Of a stretch of DNA of 64,000 nt, positions 8,484-19,581 are shown piece by piece (the first letter of the stretch is position 1; every line of letters begins with the position of its first letter). The translations under genes and the position numbers were made by a program. The notes below the pieces were generated by a model. The model was not told where the DNA came from, did not search any database, and saw only the letters and a list, made by a program, of their open reading frames with translations. Source of the DNA: Flavobacterium sp. (lineage in GTDB: Bacteria; Bacteroidota; Bacteroidia; Flavobacteriales; Flavobacteriaceae); the NCBI RefSeq assembly GCF_004295795.1, contig NZ_SEBR01000019.1:1-64000 (forward strand). Direction: 5' to 3'.

Positions 8484-8882
8484 CTACATCCCAGGCCAAT
8501 ACAAAACATTATACTTATGCCCATCCAAATCCGAAAAGCAAAAAGTATAGCCTTCCAGATAATCCTGAGGTTCCGAAACCACATCACCGCCGGCTTCCAA
8601 AATAATTTCTTTCCAATGATCGACTTCATCCTTGGTATCGGCCGAAAGCGAAAACAGCATCTCACTCTGTCCTGACCATTTCCCGATTTCGGCATTGACG
8701 CTTGTATCGACTTCAGAGCGTTTAAAGAAATTCAGGATAAAATCAGAATTTCCTACAGCGAAACTCACGAGTTTGTCCGAAGTCATTTCTCTATTAGGCC
8801 TAAAGCCCAAAGCTTTGTAAAAAGTTGCGGTGCGTTTCAGATCTTCAACGGCCAGATTCGCCCAAATCATCCTGATTTTCAT
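8484..8882 (-). CDS. VOC (glyoxalase/bleomycin-resistance) superfamily protein
   Basis: A 132-residue protein of the vicinal-oxygen-chelate fold: MIWANLAVEDLKRTATFYKA at the start, then paired beta-alpha-beta-beta-beta modules ending in SDLDGHKYNVLYWP. Resembles the uncharacterised YaeR/glyoxalase-like single-domain proteins rather than true glyoxalase I; the metal ligands are not certain. The ATG at 8882 was chosen because the family motif begins a few residues later, while upstream frame-open sequence has no homology feel. Monocistronic. Substrate unknown. Confidence 0.85.
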   Translation of the reverse strand: MKIRMIWANLAVEDLKRTATFYKALGFRPNREMTSDKLVSFAVGNSDFILNFFKRSEVDTSVNAEIGKWSGQSEMLFSLSADTKDEVDHWKEIILEAGGDVVSEPQDYLEGYTFCFSDLDGHKYNVLYWPGM

Positions 8883-9008
8883 ATTGCGGGATTTTTGTAT
8901 CAGAAAAGGTACGAAGACAAATCGCATCCGATCTTTCAAAACAAGCATCAAATGTGGTGTTTTTCGGCACATCAAAAATAAATCCCGACCTTTGCGTCCA
9001 AAAAAAAA

Positions 9009-9028
9009 CTCAGGAACTCAGGCACTCC
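9009..9028 (-). repeat. Isolated copy of the 8301-8426 repeat words
   Basis: Reads as GGAGTGCCTGAGTTCCTGAG on the minus strand, that is one unit plus part of the next from the array at 8301-8426, immediately before the DUF6495-like start codon. Confidence 0.7.
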
Positions 9029-9029
9029 C

Positions 9030-9503
9030 ATGAAATACACCCGACTCACCAAAGAACAACTCGAAGAACTGCATCCGGAATTCATCAATTTCCTGGCGAC
9101 ACAATCGATCGACAAAAAAGAATGGGACAAGATCAAGCAGGAAAAGCCGCAGGTGGCCGAACAAGAGCTCGACGTTTTTTCTGAACTGATTTGGGAAGGC
9201 GTTCTGAACCGGGCCGAATATCTCGAACATTTCTCGAAGTCGCACGGATTTTTGTTCCATTGCGCCGAAACGCACATCCATTCGATCATTTTGCAAGTGC
9301 AGGACAAGTCTGTTGATTTGCTCACGCGCGAAGGCTTGCAATTCCTGTCCGAAAATATGTTCACCGACAAAATCGAGATCAAGACTGGGAAAAAAGAATA
9401 CGATAAAGAGCGAAATGCCGCCATTTTCGATTTGATCCAACAAGGCGCCTTTTTGTCAGACGGACGTTTCTACAACGAACTTTTCAAGATCATCAACTCC
9501 TAA
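9030..9503 (+). CDS. DUF6495-like conserved flavobacterial protein
   Basis: A 157-residue soluble protein, mainly helical, without signal peptide or metal motif. The segments FINFLATQSIDKKEWDKIK and ELDVFSELIWEGVLNRAEYL match my memory of the DUF6495 family, a conserved Bacteroidota protein of unknown function; the assignment is not checked. It converges with the following minus-strand lipoprotein gene, the two stops overlapping by 4 nt. Confidence 0.75.
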   Translation: MKYTRLTKEQLEELHPEFINFLATQSIDKKEWDKIKQEKPQVAEQELDVFSELIWEGVLNRAEYLEHFSKSHGFLFHCAETHIHSIILQVQDKSVDLLTREGLQFLSENMFTDKIEIKTGKKEYDKERNAAIFDLIQQGAFLSDGRFYNELFKIINS

Positions 9504-10474
9504 TCCTCGAAATACTCGAAAGCGTCGATGATGTCGAGGTAGACGCCATCGAATCCGGCGTTCAGAACTTTTGTCAGATACGAATCTGGATTTCCGTAGA
9601 CGATATGCTGCCAACTCGGATCCCAATATTTGACTTTATAATTTCCGGGCCAATCAGGATTTTCCCTTTCCATCCAACCTGGATGCAGGTTCGTCCACGA
9701 AGGATTCCAGTAGTAGCGATAGTTTTCGGCTTCCCCAATCGACATATAGCAAACAAGCATTCGCTCGCCTCCGTTGGCTTTGTATTTCAGTTGGGCGATT
9801 TCTTCAGCGGTGAAAATCTGGTCTTCGAAAAACAAATCCATGATTATCACGTCATAATTCGTCTGCGAAACCTGGGCGATAAAATCATTTTTGGACGCAA
9901 AGGTTTCGCTGTCGATCAAAAATAGGAAATTTTTGGCTTGGGAAAGCGTCGTGATGTTTTCTGAATTCACCTGATGCGGCGCTATTGAAGGAATCACGTT
10001 CAATTGGCGCTCGATTGCTGCATACGACAAATAACCCGCATCGGCATTTTTCGCATCCGAATCCGCAATCTTGTTCGGCGAATAACAGTAATCGGTCACC
10101 AAAATCGTTTTGCCCGCGTTCTTGGAGATGTTCAACAAATTCTTGAGGTAATTCGTCTTGCTCGAAGAAGTCGCCTGATTGTCGCTGTTGTAGCCGTAAA
10201 ACAAATCTTCCTGTCCGTTTCCGTCGATCGCGTTCAGATAGTCCGTTGCCGGATTTGTCCCGCCGATGCTCACAAGTTCGATCCCATTTTGCGGGATGAT
10301 CGCAAAGTCAGGATTCACGGCCTTCGCAGACTCACTGATCCCGATCACGAAATCGCGCATTTGCTGGCGATAGACGGTTTCCTCGGCCGAATTGTCGATC
10401 GAGTCCTCATCGAGTGATTCGGTCGCGCACGAAAACGCGAAAAAGGCGAGTGGCAGCAGGAAAAGTCTGTTCAT
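9500..10474 (-). CDS. GH114 / TM1410-like glycoside hydrolase lipoprotein
   Basis: A 324-residue lipoprotein (signal peptide with Cys16, FFAFSC) carrying a GH114-type alpha-galactosaminidase barrel, in the TM1410 group that is sometimes misannotated as cysteinyl-tRNA synthetase related. The C-terminal third has the diagnostic order CYMSIGEAENYR, WPGNYKVKYWDPSWQ and GFDGVYLDIIDAFEYF; the two Asp of YLDIID and the Glu of GEAE are likely active-site residues. ATG at 10474 gives a clean lipoprotein signal. Probable role: cleavage of an alpha-1,4-linked galactosamine polysaccharide at the cell surface (inferred from the family). Confidence 0.82.
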   Translation of the reverse strand: MNRLFLLPLAFFAFSCATESLDEDSIDNSAEETVYRQQMRDFVIGISESAKAVNPDFAIIPQNGIELVSIGGTNPATDYLNAIDGNGQEDLFYGYNSDNQATSSSKTNYLKNLLNISKNAGKTILVTDYCYSPNKIADSDAKNADAGYLSYAAIERQLNVIPSIAPHQVNSENITTLSQAKNFLFLIDSETFASKNDFIAQVSQTNYDVIIMDLFFEDQIFTAEEIAQLKYKANGGERMLVCYMSIGEAENYRYYWNPSWTNLHPGWMERENPDWPGNYKVKYWDPSWQHIVYGNPDSYLTKVLNAGFDGVYLDIIDAFEYFED

Positions 10475-10629
10475 TTGGATGGCGTTTCTGGTATAGTATA
10501 ACTTGAAATTGTCCAAATTTATTTCATTGCGCCCGAAAGATTGGAAAATTGGCAGTAAAAATTTGGGCGTTGCCGCGACTGGCGAAATCTTGTTTCCGAA
10601 AACCAAAATCAGGTCGCGGCCGGGCTTTC

Positions 10630-10682
10630 GGCACTCGCTACGGCTTTTGCTGGTCGCAAAGCCGTGAGCTTAAACAAATGCC
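10630..10682 (+). repeat. Structured intergenic element, copy 1
   Basis: Begins GGCACTCGCT and ends GAGCTTAAACAAATGCC, enclosing a 10-bp stem (with one bulged T) and a 5-nt loop. GGCACTC and GAG...TGCC can also pair. A second copy with the same ends but an unrelated self-complementary core lies at 61867-61943. Confidence 0.75.
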
Positions 10683-10742
10683 TCAATCCCTAACGCGGCA
10701 ATTGAGTTCGTTTACAAAAATCGGTGGAATCGTATTTCTCGT

Positions 10743-13722
<2,980 letters not shown>

Positions 13723-13736
13723 CATAATTTTTTATC

Positions 13737-13744
13737 TACATTTG
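13737..13744 (+). promoter_or_regulatory. -7 box before the second YhhN-like gene
   Basis: TACATTTG matches TAnnTTTG exactly, 47 nt before the ATG at 13792. No clear -33 TTG at the expected distance. Confidence 0.45.
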
Positions 13745-13791
13745 AGTAGCCACTCAATCCTGACAACCTGCTAATGCCTTAAAATCGGCAA

Positions 13792-14481
13792 ATGGAAAAA
13801 ATTACCCGTTCGGTTGTCGTCACAATTTTCATCGTGGCTTACTGTTGTGTTTCAGGTGTTGAAATCCTGGGCGAATACTTTTACGACGAGCCGCTTATTT
13901 GGGTTACCAAACCGTTCATGAATCCGCTTTTGGTGCTTATTTACTGGCTGTCTTCGAGAAAGGTGAATTTTGTTTTTCTTCTGGCATTGGTTTTCAGTTG
14001 GATCGCCAATATGTTCTTTATCAGCAGATCGCTCGAAAGTGTCGCCACCGGCGCTTACATATTCGTGGGTTACCGCGTTCTGGTCATTTACGTTGTGCTG
14101 CGTTCGATAAAATTTCCGGGTTGGATTCCGATTTTTCTTGGAAGTCTGCCTTTCGTGTTCATCTATTTGTATGTGGTCAACGTTTCGCACGAGGCCATAG
14201 GCGACGGACTGTTCATGTTCGTGCTGCAAGGTCTGTTCATTTCCTTTCTCGGCGGACTCGCTGTGGGAAATTATGTTTTGAGATCTGACGTGGGAAGTAC
14301 GTTATTGCTGATAAGTACGATGATGTTCGCCTTTACGCAATTCCTGTTCGTGATCAGATTGTACTACCTGAATCTCAACGTGTTTCAGGCGCTGGCGATG
14401 TTGCTGTTTGCCATCGGCCAATTCATTCTTTGTAAATTCGTTTTGCGGGCCGAAAGCAGTGAAGAACTGCTTCCGGTGTAA
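13792..14481 (+). CDS. YhhN-like membrane protein, paralog 2
   Basis: A 229-residue protein with about eight hydrophobic segments, clearly related in layout to its neighbours: VTKPFMNPLLVLIYWLSSRK followed by a helix carrying WIANMFFI where paralog 1 has IGDTVVLL. The family's Gly-Asp is therefore replaced by Ala-Asn. If the Asp is needed for lysoplasmalogenase activity, this copy may have another role. It follows paralog 1 by 69 nt and is probably cotranscribed with paralog 3. Confidence 0.7.
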   Translation: MEKITRSVVVTIFIVAYCCVSGVEILGEYFYDEPLIWVTKPFMNPLLVLIYWLSSRKVNFVFLLALVFSWIANMFFISRSLESVATGAYIFVGYRVLVIYVVLRSIKFPGWIPIFLGSLPFVFIYLYVVNVSHEAIGDGLFMFVLQGLFISFLGGLAVGNYVLRSDVGSTLLLISTMMFAFTQFLFVIRLYYLNLNVFQALAMLLFAIGQFILCKFVLRAESSEELLPV

Positions 14482-14508
14482 TCCTTCCAAATTCCAAATC
14501 ACGGGCGT

Positions 14509-15204
14509 ATGGCCTTGAATCGCGACAATATCGGCCCAATAGTTTTGACGGCGCTGTACTTTATCGTTTCGGTGAGCGAGGTCATTTGCGAGCTCTTGGT
14601 CTACAGGCCGCTGATTTTCGTGTTGAAACCGCTGATGCCATTTTTGTTGATGGTCTTGTATTTTGTGGTTTCCGACCGAAAAAATGTCTTGTTTTTCTTC
14701 GTGATGACGCTATCGCTGATAACCAACGTGCTGTTCATTCCAGATTCCAAAACCTACTTGTTTTACGGATTGGTGGTTTTTCTCGTACATCGGATATTGC
14801 TTCTGTACTACATGATGCGATTGCTCAAACTCAGGGATTTCATTCCGGCCATCATCGCCACGATTCCTTTCCTGATGGTGTTTTTCTACACTTTCATGAT
14901 CACCAACGGCATTCCGGAAGAAAGTTTTTTCGTGCTGATTTTCCAGAATATCCTGATTTCCGTGATCTGCGGAATTTCGTTTTCCCATTACATCATGCAC
15001 GACGACAAGCGCAATTCCTGGCTGCTTTTGTGCGGAATTCTTTTCGGATGTTTGCACTTCATCGTGTTTGTGGAAAAGTTTTACCTAAGTGGATTTTCCC
15101 CGATCATTTTCCGACCGCTCGCCATGGGATTGAACGCGATGGCATTTTACACGTTCTATGAATTCGTGGTCGCGACCGAAAAATCAAACGGAAATGACGC
15201 GTGA
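14509..15204 (+). CDS. YhhN-like membrane protein, paralog 3
   Basis: A 231-residue polytopic membrane protein. FVLKPLMPFLLMVLYFVVSD aligns with the KP motif segment of paralogs 1 and 2, and LSLITNVLFIP occupies the position of the GD motif (Thr-Asn here). About eight transmembrane helices and a short charged tail. Its 3' end overlaps the convergent metallophosphatase gene by 21 nt. Function unknown; membrane lipid metabolism is only a family-based guess. Confidence 0.7.
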   Translation: MALNRDNIGPIVLTALYFIVSVSEVICELLVYRPLIFVLKPLMPFLLMVLYFVVSDRKNVLFFFVMTLSLITNVLFIPDSKTYLFYGLVVFLVHRILLLYYMMRLLKLRDFIPAIIATIPFLMVFFYTFMITNGIPEESFFVLIFQNILISVICGISFSHYIMHDDKRNSWLLLCGILFGCLHFIVFVEKFYLSGFSPIIFRPLAMGLNAMAFYTFYEFVVATEKSNGNDA

Positions 15205-16098
15205 AGCATTGTCGCGTTTTCCATTTTCGAAGTAAAAATCGATGCGTCCCAAGTTGATTCCGTAACAACCTGTCTGATTTACCAAAACGTCCTTTCCGAC
15301 CGCGTTTTTTACGACCGTCGGACGTTCCAGAAAGGTATGTGTGTGTCCGCCGATGATCAAATCGATATCTTGGGTTTGGGCCGCCAATTTGAGATCGGAA
15401 ACTTTGTTGGATTCGTTTTTGTAGTCGTATCCGATATGCGAAAGCGCGATGACCAGATCGCATTTCTCCTTGTCTTTCAACTGACGGACCACGTCCTGGG
15501 AAACGCCGATCGGGTCGAGATATTTGGTCTCTTTGTAGTTTCGCTTGTCGACCAATCCGGCCAATTCGATGCCAAGTCCAAAAATGCCGATCTTGATTCC
15601 GTCCTTTATGAAAATTTTGTAAGGTTTCACGATTCCGTCGAGGATCGTCTTCGAAAAATCGTAGTTCGCCGATACGAAATTGAAATTCGCATTCGGTAAT
15701 TGCTTGTAAAAGCCTTCGATGCCGTTGTCGAAATCGTGGTTGCCAAGCGTTCCCAGATCGTAACCCATCATGCTCATGAGCTTGATTTCGAGTTCGCCTC
15801 CGTAATAATTGAAATAAGGCGTTCCCTGAAAAATGTCGCCCGCGTCGAGCAAAAGCGTATTCGGGTTTTCCTTTCGGATGCTTTCGATGATCGCCGCACG
15901 TCTTGCCACGCCGCCTTTGTTGGGATTTTTCGGATGATCTGCCGGAAACGGATCGATATACGAATGCACGTCGTTCGTGTGAAGTATCGTGAGGTGTTTC
16001 CTGTCTGAAACCGATGCGAAACTCTGCAAGGAAAGTCCGCCGACGGCCGCAAATGCCGTTCCGGCAACGCTTTTCTGTAAAAAACTTCTTCGTTCCAT
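15184..16098 (-). CDS. Metallophosphatase half of a 5'-nucleotidase, Tat-exported
   Basis: A 304-residue calcineurin-like phosphoesterase corresponding to the N-terminal domain of periplasmic 5'-nucleotidase/UshA. Metal motifs: ILHTNDVHSY (about 34-43), LLLDAGDIFQGTP (about 79-91), GNHDFDNG (about 117-124) and GGHTHTF (about 250-256). The N-terminus MERRSFLQKS plus a hydrophobic stretch is a twin-arginine signal. No C-terminal nucleotidase domain follows; it is encoded by the gene immediately upstream in the operon (16102-16896). Expected role: nucleotide dephosphorylation in the periplasm. Confidence 0.92.
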   Translation of the reverse strand: MERRSFLQKSVAGTAFAAVGGLSLQSFASVSDRKHLTILHTNDVHSYIDPFPADHPKNPNKGGVARRAAIIESIRKENPNTLLLDAGDIFQGTPYFNYYGGELEIKLMSMMGYDLGTLGNHDFDNGIEGFYKQLPNANFNFVSANYDFSKTILDGIVKPYKIFIKDGIKIGIFGLGIELAGLVDKRNYKETKYLDPIGVSQDVVRQLKDKEKCDLVIALSHIGYDYKNESNKVSDLKLAAQTQDIDLIIGGHTHTFLERPTVVKNAVGKDVLVNQTGCYGINLGRIDFYFENGKRDNASRVISV

Positions 16099-16101
16099 GG
16101 C

Positions 16102-16896
16102 TTATTTTTCGACGGTGATTCTTGGGTTTTCCGGAGCGGTTATCGTGGTTGCTTCCCTGAAATAATCGATCAGCACATTCCTGAGTTTGTAATCGAGCGC
16201 ATACGATTTTCCGCTTTTGGCAAAAAACGTCATGTTGTCGCCGCCCATATACAGATAGTCGTTCGTGACACAATAATAGGTGCGGTTCGCCTCAAGCGGT
16301 TTTCCGGCGATGATCACTTCTTTGGCCTGTCCGTCTTTTCCGATCGTGAAAGAAATGCCCGAAACCGGATGCGGTTTTTTTTCGGCGATTATATAGGTGA
16401 TCATTTCCAGAAGCTGTTCCGAGTTCATTTCGGCCACGATACACGAATTCTCGAAAGGCATGATTTCGAAAGCCGTTTTCATCGTGACGTTTCCGGCCGG
16501 GATGATCGATCGCACGCCGCCTGCGTTCAACATGCAAAAATCAAGGTGTTTTTGCTGTCTTTTGTAGAAAACCGAATCGCATTTGCGCAACGTCACATCT
16601 GCAAACAAATTCCCGATAGGCGTTTGCCATTGTCCCGATTTGTCAAGTGTGACGGGAGCGACTGCCAAAACAACGCTCATGTCGGCTTCTATGTGCTCGC
16701 GGTAAGGCTTGATGAAGGCGTCGATTTTTGCGTCCTGTCCGTTGGTCGCCGTAACCGGAATTTCCCTGCCTTCAACCCGCGTGACGACCGCTTTTTTAGA
16801 TCCGCACGAAATGACACAACAAAATGTTAATAATAAAACAAAGGCTTTCACGGCAACGCGAGAGTTTTTTAGCTTTACCGTCCACGAATCAACCAT
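16102..16896 (-). CDS. 5'-nucleotidase C-terminal domain lipoprotein
   Basis: A 264-residue lipoprotein (hydrophobic segment ending in FCCVISC, Cys near residue 31). Residues about 120-240 form the substrate-binding C-terminal domain of 5'-nucleotidases: NAGGVRSIIPAGNVTMK, EIMPFENSCIV and TNDYLYMGGDNMTFF. It lacks any metallophosphatase domain, which lies 3 nt downstream in a separate gene. The ATG at 16896 was picked because it gives the lipoprotein signal. The two halves presumably act together on the periplasmic face. Confidence 0.9.
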   Translation of the reverse strand: MVDSWTVKLKNSRVAVKAFVLLLTFCCVISCGSKKAVVTRVEGREIPVTATNGQDAKIDAFIKPYREHIEADMSVVLAVAPVTLDKSGQWQTPIGNLFADVTLRKCDSVFYKRQQKHLDFCMLNAGGVRSIIPAGNVTMKTAFEIMPFENSCIVAEMNSEQLLEMITYIIAEKKPHPVSGISFTIGKDGQAKEVIIAGKPLEANRTYYCVTNDYLYMGGDNMTFFAKSGKSYALDYKLRNVLIDYFREATTITAPENPRITVEK

Positions 16897-16929
16897 TATC
16901 GATAAATTTACAAACAGGGTAAAAGTACT

Positions 16930-17448
16930 ATGTTTTCGAGCTCGCTGAAGAACCTTTTCACGAAAAAAATCGTTAAAAAAAGCCTGTCCAATGTTAAGCC
17001 GGGCGCTTCGGACGACAAGGTAAAAACCGTTGGTATCGTATTCGACGAAAGTTACTTCAACGAGAAAGATGCTATCGTGCAAGCGTTGGAAAGCGAAGGG
17101 ATTTTACCGCAAAACATCACGATTTTGGTTTTCAAAAACAGGATAAGGAAGAACGAGACCTTCGATTATCCGGTTTTTAGCCACAAAGATTTGAGCTGGC
17201 GGGCAACTTTCCGAAATTCCCACGTTAGGGAGTTCATCGAAAAGCCGTTCGATCTGCTCGTCAATTATTACGATGTCGAGAAATCAGCTTTGCTTGTCGT
17301 GTCGAATCTGTCGAAAGCGGTCTTTAAGGTCGGGTTCGCGTCCGTAAGCAAAAAACTGAACCATTTCATGATCGACACGCATGCCGAAAACCACGAGGTT
17401 TTTATGTCGGAATTGTCCAAATACTTGAAAATACTTAACAAACTATAA
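16930..17448 (+). CDS. DUF6913-like conserved protein
   Basis: A 172-residue soluble protein with an N-terminal basic helix ([14 protein letters not shown]) and an alpha/beta core of about 130 residues ([31 protein letters not shown]). Conserved next to dapA in flavobacteria as far as I recall (DUF6913); function unknown. Only 2 nt separate it from dapA, so the two are one operon. It diverges from the 5'-nucleotidase genes, with a 33-nt spacer that must hold both promoters. Confidence 0.78.
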   Translation: MFSSSLKNLFTKKIVKKSLSNVKPGASDDKVKTVGIVFDESYFNEKDAIVQALESEGILPQNITILVFKNRIRKNETFDYPVFSHKDLSWRATFRNSHVREFIEKPFDLLVNYYDVEKSALLVVSNLSKAVFKVGFASVSKKLNHFMIDTHAENHEVFMSELSKYLKILNKL

Positions 17449-17450
17449 CC

Positions 17451-18350
17451 ATGCAATCACTAATAGGAACAGGCGTTGCCCTCGTCACTCCATTCAGGAA
17501 AGACTTTTCGGTCGATGTCGAAGCGCTCGTGCGTATCGTCGATTTCCAGATCGAAAACGGCATAGATTACCTTGTCGTTTTAGGAACGACCGGCGAAAGC
17601 GCAACGCTGACCAAATCTGAGAAAGAACTTGTGATCCAAACCGTGATCGAGGCCAACAAACGGAGATTGCCGTTGGTTTTGGGCGTCGGCGGAAACAATA
17701 CTGCCGAAGTCGTCGAAGAACTTCAAACCCGCGATTTGTCTGACTTTGCGGCCGTGCTGTCGGTTTCTCCGTTTTACAACAAACCGACCCAGGAAGGCAT
17801 TTACCAACATTTCAAGGCCGTAGCCGAAGCTTCGCCGATTCCCGTAATCTTGTACAACGTTCCGGGAAGAACCGCAAGCAATATGGCGCCATCGACCGTA
17901 ATCAGGCTTGCCAACGATTTCGACAATGTCGTGGCGATCAAGGAAGCCGCGGGCGATATTGTCCAGGCGATGCGTCTTATCCAAAACAAACCGAAAGACT
18001 TTCTCGTGATTTCAGGAGACGATGCCATCACGTTGCCAATGGTTCTGGCCGGCGGAAGCGGCGTGATTTCGGTCATTGCCGAAGGTTTTCCGAGACAGTT
18101 TTCAGATATGGTAAGATTGGCGCTCGACAGGAAAGTGGATGAGGCGAACCAAATCCATTACGACCTTCTAGATGCGATCGACATGATCTTCGAACAGGGC
18201 AATCCGGCTGGTATCAAAGAGGTTTTCAAGACGCTTGGTTTAAGCGAAAACGTGGTGCGTCTGCCGCTTGTGAGCGCGACCGAAGATCTCGCGCGGCGCC
18301 TTTCGGATTTTACCAGAAAAGCAGCCGAAAGCAGCAAAGCCACTGCTTGA
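17451..18350 (+). CDS. dapA: 4-hydroxy-tetrahydrodipicolinate synthase
   Basis: A 299-residue aldolase that condenses pyruvate with aspartate semialdehyde, the first committed step of the diaminopimelate/lysine pathway. Motifs: GTTGESATL (about 45-53, pyruvate binding), the [11 protein letters not shown] segment with catalytic Tyr, and the Schiff-base lysine in VAIKEAAGD (about 165). Length and start are standard. Translationally close to the DUF6913-like gene; a promoter for bamD follows. Confidence 0.97.
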   Translation: MQSLIGTGVALVTPFRKDFSVDVEALVRIVDFQIENGIDYLVVLGTTGESATLTKSEKELVIQTVIEANKRRLPLVLGVGGNNTAEVVEELQTRDLSDFAAVLSVSPFYNKPTQEGIYQHFKAVAEASPIPVILYNVPGRTASNMAPSTVIRLANDFDNVVAIKEAAGDIVQAMRLIQNKPKDFLVISGDDAITLPMVLAGGSGVISVIAEGFPRQFSDMVRLALDRKVDEANQIHYDLLDAIDMIFEQGNPAGIKEVFKTLGLSENVVRLPLVSATEDLARRLSDFTRKAAESSKATA

Positions 18351-18370
18351 TCCAAGACTGAAAATTAAAT

Positions 18371-18400
18371 TTTGCCGTACTGATAATATGACTACCTTTG
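18371..18400 (+). promoter_or_regulatory. Promoter of the bamD-rpoZ-coaBC operon
   Basis: TTTG at 18371-18374 and a perfect -7 box TACCTTTG at 18393-18400 are spaced by 18 nt. The box ends 56 nt before the bamD ATG. Confidence 0.82.
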
Positions 18401-18456
18401 CGGTTGGTTTTCAAACGGCTGGAAACCTCGCAAAAAATTAGCATTACCACAATCAA

Positions 18457-19251
18457 ATGAAAAGATTTCTGATACTGATCCTGGCCTCGGCGTTCGCGGT
18501 TTCGTGCAGTGAATACCAAAAAGCCCTGAAAAGCGAGGACAGCGGAGTGAAGTACGCCCAAGCCGAAAAAAAATACGAACAAGGCAAATACTCGAAAGCG
18601 ATACGACTTTTTGAGCAATTGGCGCCAAATTACAAAGGCAAGCCGCAAGCTGAAAAAATGTTCTATATGTTCGCCCAATCGTATTACAAAACCGAACAAT
18701 ATTACCTTTCGGGCTATCAGTTCGAGACTTTCGCGGCCGGTTATCCAAGAAGCGAAAAAGCGGAAGAAGCGGCTTACCTGTCGGCAAAAAGTTATGCGAA
18801 ACTCTCGTCGAGATATAGTCTGGATCAAACCGATACGGACAAAGCCGTTGACAAATTGCAGGCTTTCATTGACAAATATCCGGATTCGGAATATCTGAAA
18901 GAAGCAAACGAAACCATGAAAGGGCTTCGCGAAAAACTCGAGAAGAAAGCTTACGAGATCGCCTACGGATACAACAAGATTTCAGACTACAAGTCGGCGA
19001 TCACGGCTTTTGACAATTTCGTGGCCGATTTTCCGGGAACGATCTACAAGGAAAAAGCGCTTTATTACAGACTTGACTCTACTTATAAACTGGCCATCAA
19101 CAGTATTCCGGCAAAAATGGAAGAGCGTTTGAACCAGGCAAAGGGCGCTTACTCAACGTTGCTCAAGGCTTACCCGGAATCGGCATACAGAAAAGATGCC
19201 GAGGAAATGTTGGCCAAAATCGAAACAGACTTAAAACAATTTGCTAAATAA
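18457..19251 (+). CDS. bamD: Outer membrane protein assembly factor BamD
   Basis: A 264-residue lipoprotein of the BAM complex, which inserts beta-barrel proteins into the outer membrane. Lipobox ends at Cys17 (AFAVSC). Tetratricopeptide-like repeats follow, e.g. YAQAEKKYEQGKYSKAIRLF (about 30-49), a segment near 90-130 and KISDYKSAITAFDNFVADFP near 175. Length is normal. It opens a gene block (bamD, rpoZ, coaBC, DUF4835, recN) whose order is conserved in Bacteroidota. Confidence 0.95.
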   Translation: MKRFLILILASAFAVSCSEYQKALKSEDSGVKYAQAEKKYEQGKYSKAIRLFEQLAPNYKGKPQAEKMFYMFAQSYYKTEQYYLSGYQFETFAAGYPRSEKAEEAAYLSAKSYAKLSSRYSLDQTDTDKAVDKLQAFIDKYPDSEYLKEANETMKGLREKLEKKAYEIAYGYNKISDYKSAITAFDNFVADFPGTIYKEKALYYRLDSTYKLAINSIPAKMEERLNQAKGAYSTLLKAYPESAYRKDAEEMLAKIETDLKQFAK

Positions 19252-19257
19252 AAACCC

Positions 19258-19575
19258 ATGGATTTAAAGAAGACGACTGCTCCGGTAAACACTGTAACCT
19301 ACAACAAGACTCAATTGGAGGAAGCTACCGGAAACATCTATGAAGCGATCACCATCATGGCAAAAAGAGCGAACCAGATCAATTCTGAGATCAAGAAAGA
19401 ATTGACCGATAAATTGGAGGAATTCGCTACTTATAACGACAGTTTGGAAGAAATCTTCGAAAACAAAGAGCAAATCGAGGTTTCCAAATTCTACGAAAAG
19501 CTTCCAAAGCCGCACGCTTTGGCGGTTCAGGAGTGGCAAGACGAGAAAATTTACTATCGCGACACTACAAAATAA
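19258..19575 (+). CDS. rpoZ: DNA-directed RNA polymerase subunit omega
   Basis: A 105-residue omega subunit, which helps fold and hold the beta' subunit. The central NIYEAITIMAKRANQINSEIK corresponds to the conserved RPB6/omega helix with the invariant Arg-Ala-Asn. The C-terminal acidic and aromatic extension is typical of Bacteroidota. It sits 6 nt after bamD and 6 nt before coaBC. Confidence 0.93.
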   Translation: MDLKKTTAPVNTVTYNKTQLEEATGNIYEAITIMAKRANQINSEIKKELTDKLEEFATYNDSLEEIFENKEQIEVSKFYEKLPKPHALAVQEWQDEKIYYRDTTK

Positions 19576-19581
19576 GACTGC

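Noticed and set aside
9500..10474. Reading the GH114-like gene as cysteinyl-tRNA synthetase related
   Set aside because: That label is a known misannotation of the TM1410 group; the protein has a lipoprotein signal and no HIGH or KMSKS motif.
14586..15161. A 191-codon frame inside the third YhhN-like gene
   Set aside because: Same strand, shifted frame, His/Arg/Phe-rich, and covered by a clear membrane protein.
15104..16273. A 389-codon open frame on the minus strand, rich in Arg and His
   Set aside because: It is an out-of-frame reading of the 5'-nucleotidase genes, with biased composition and no signal or domain.
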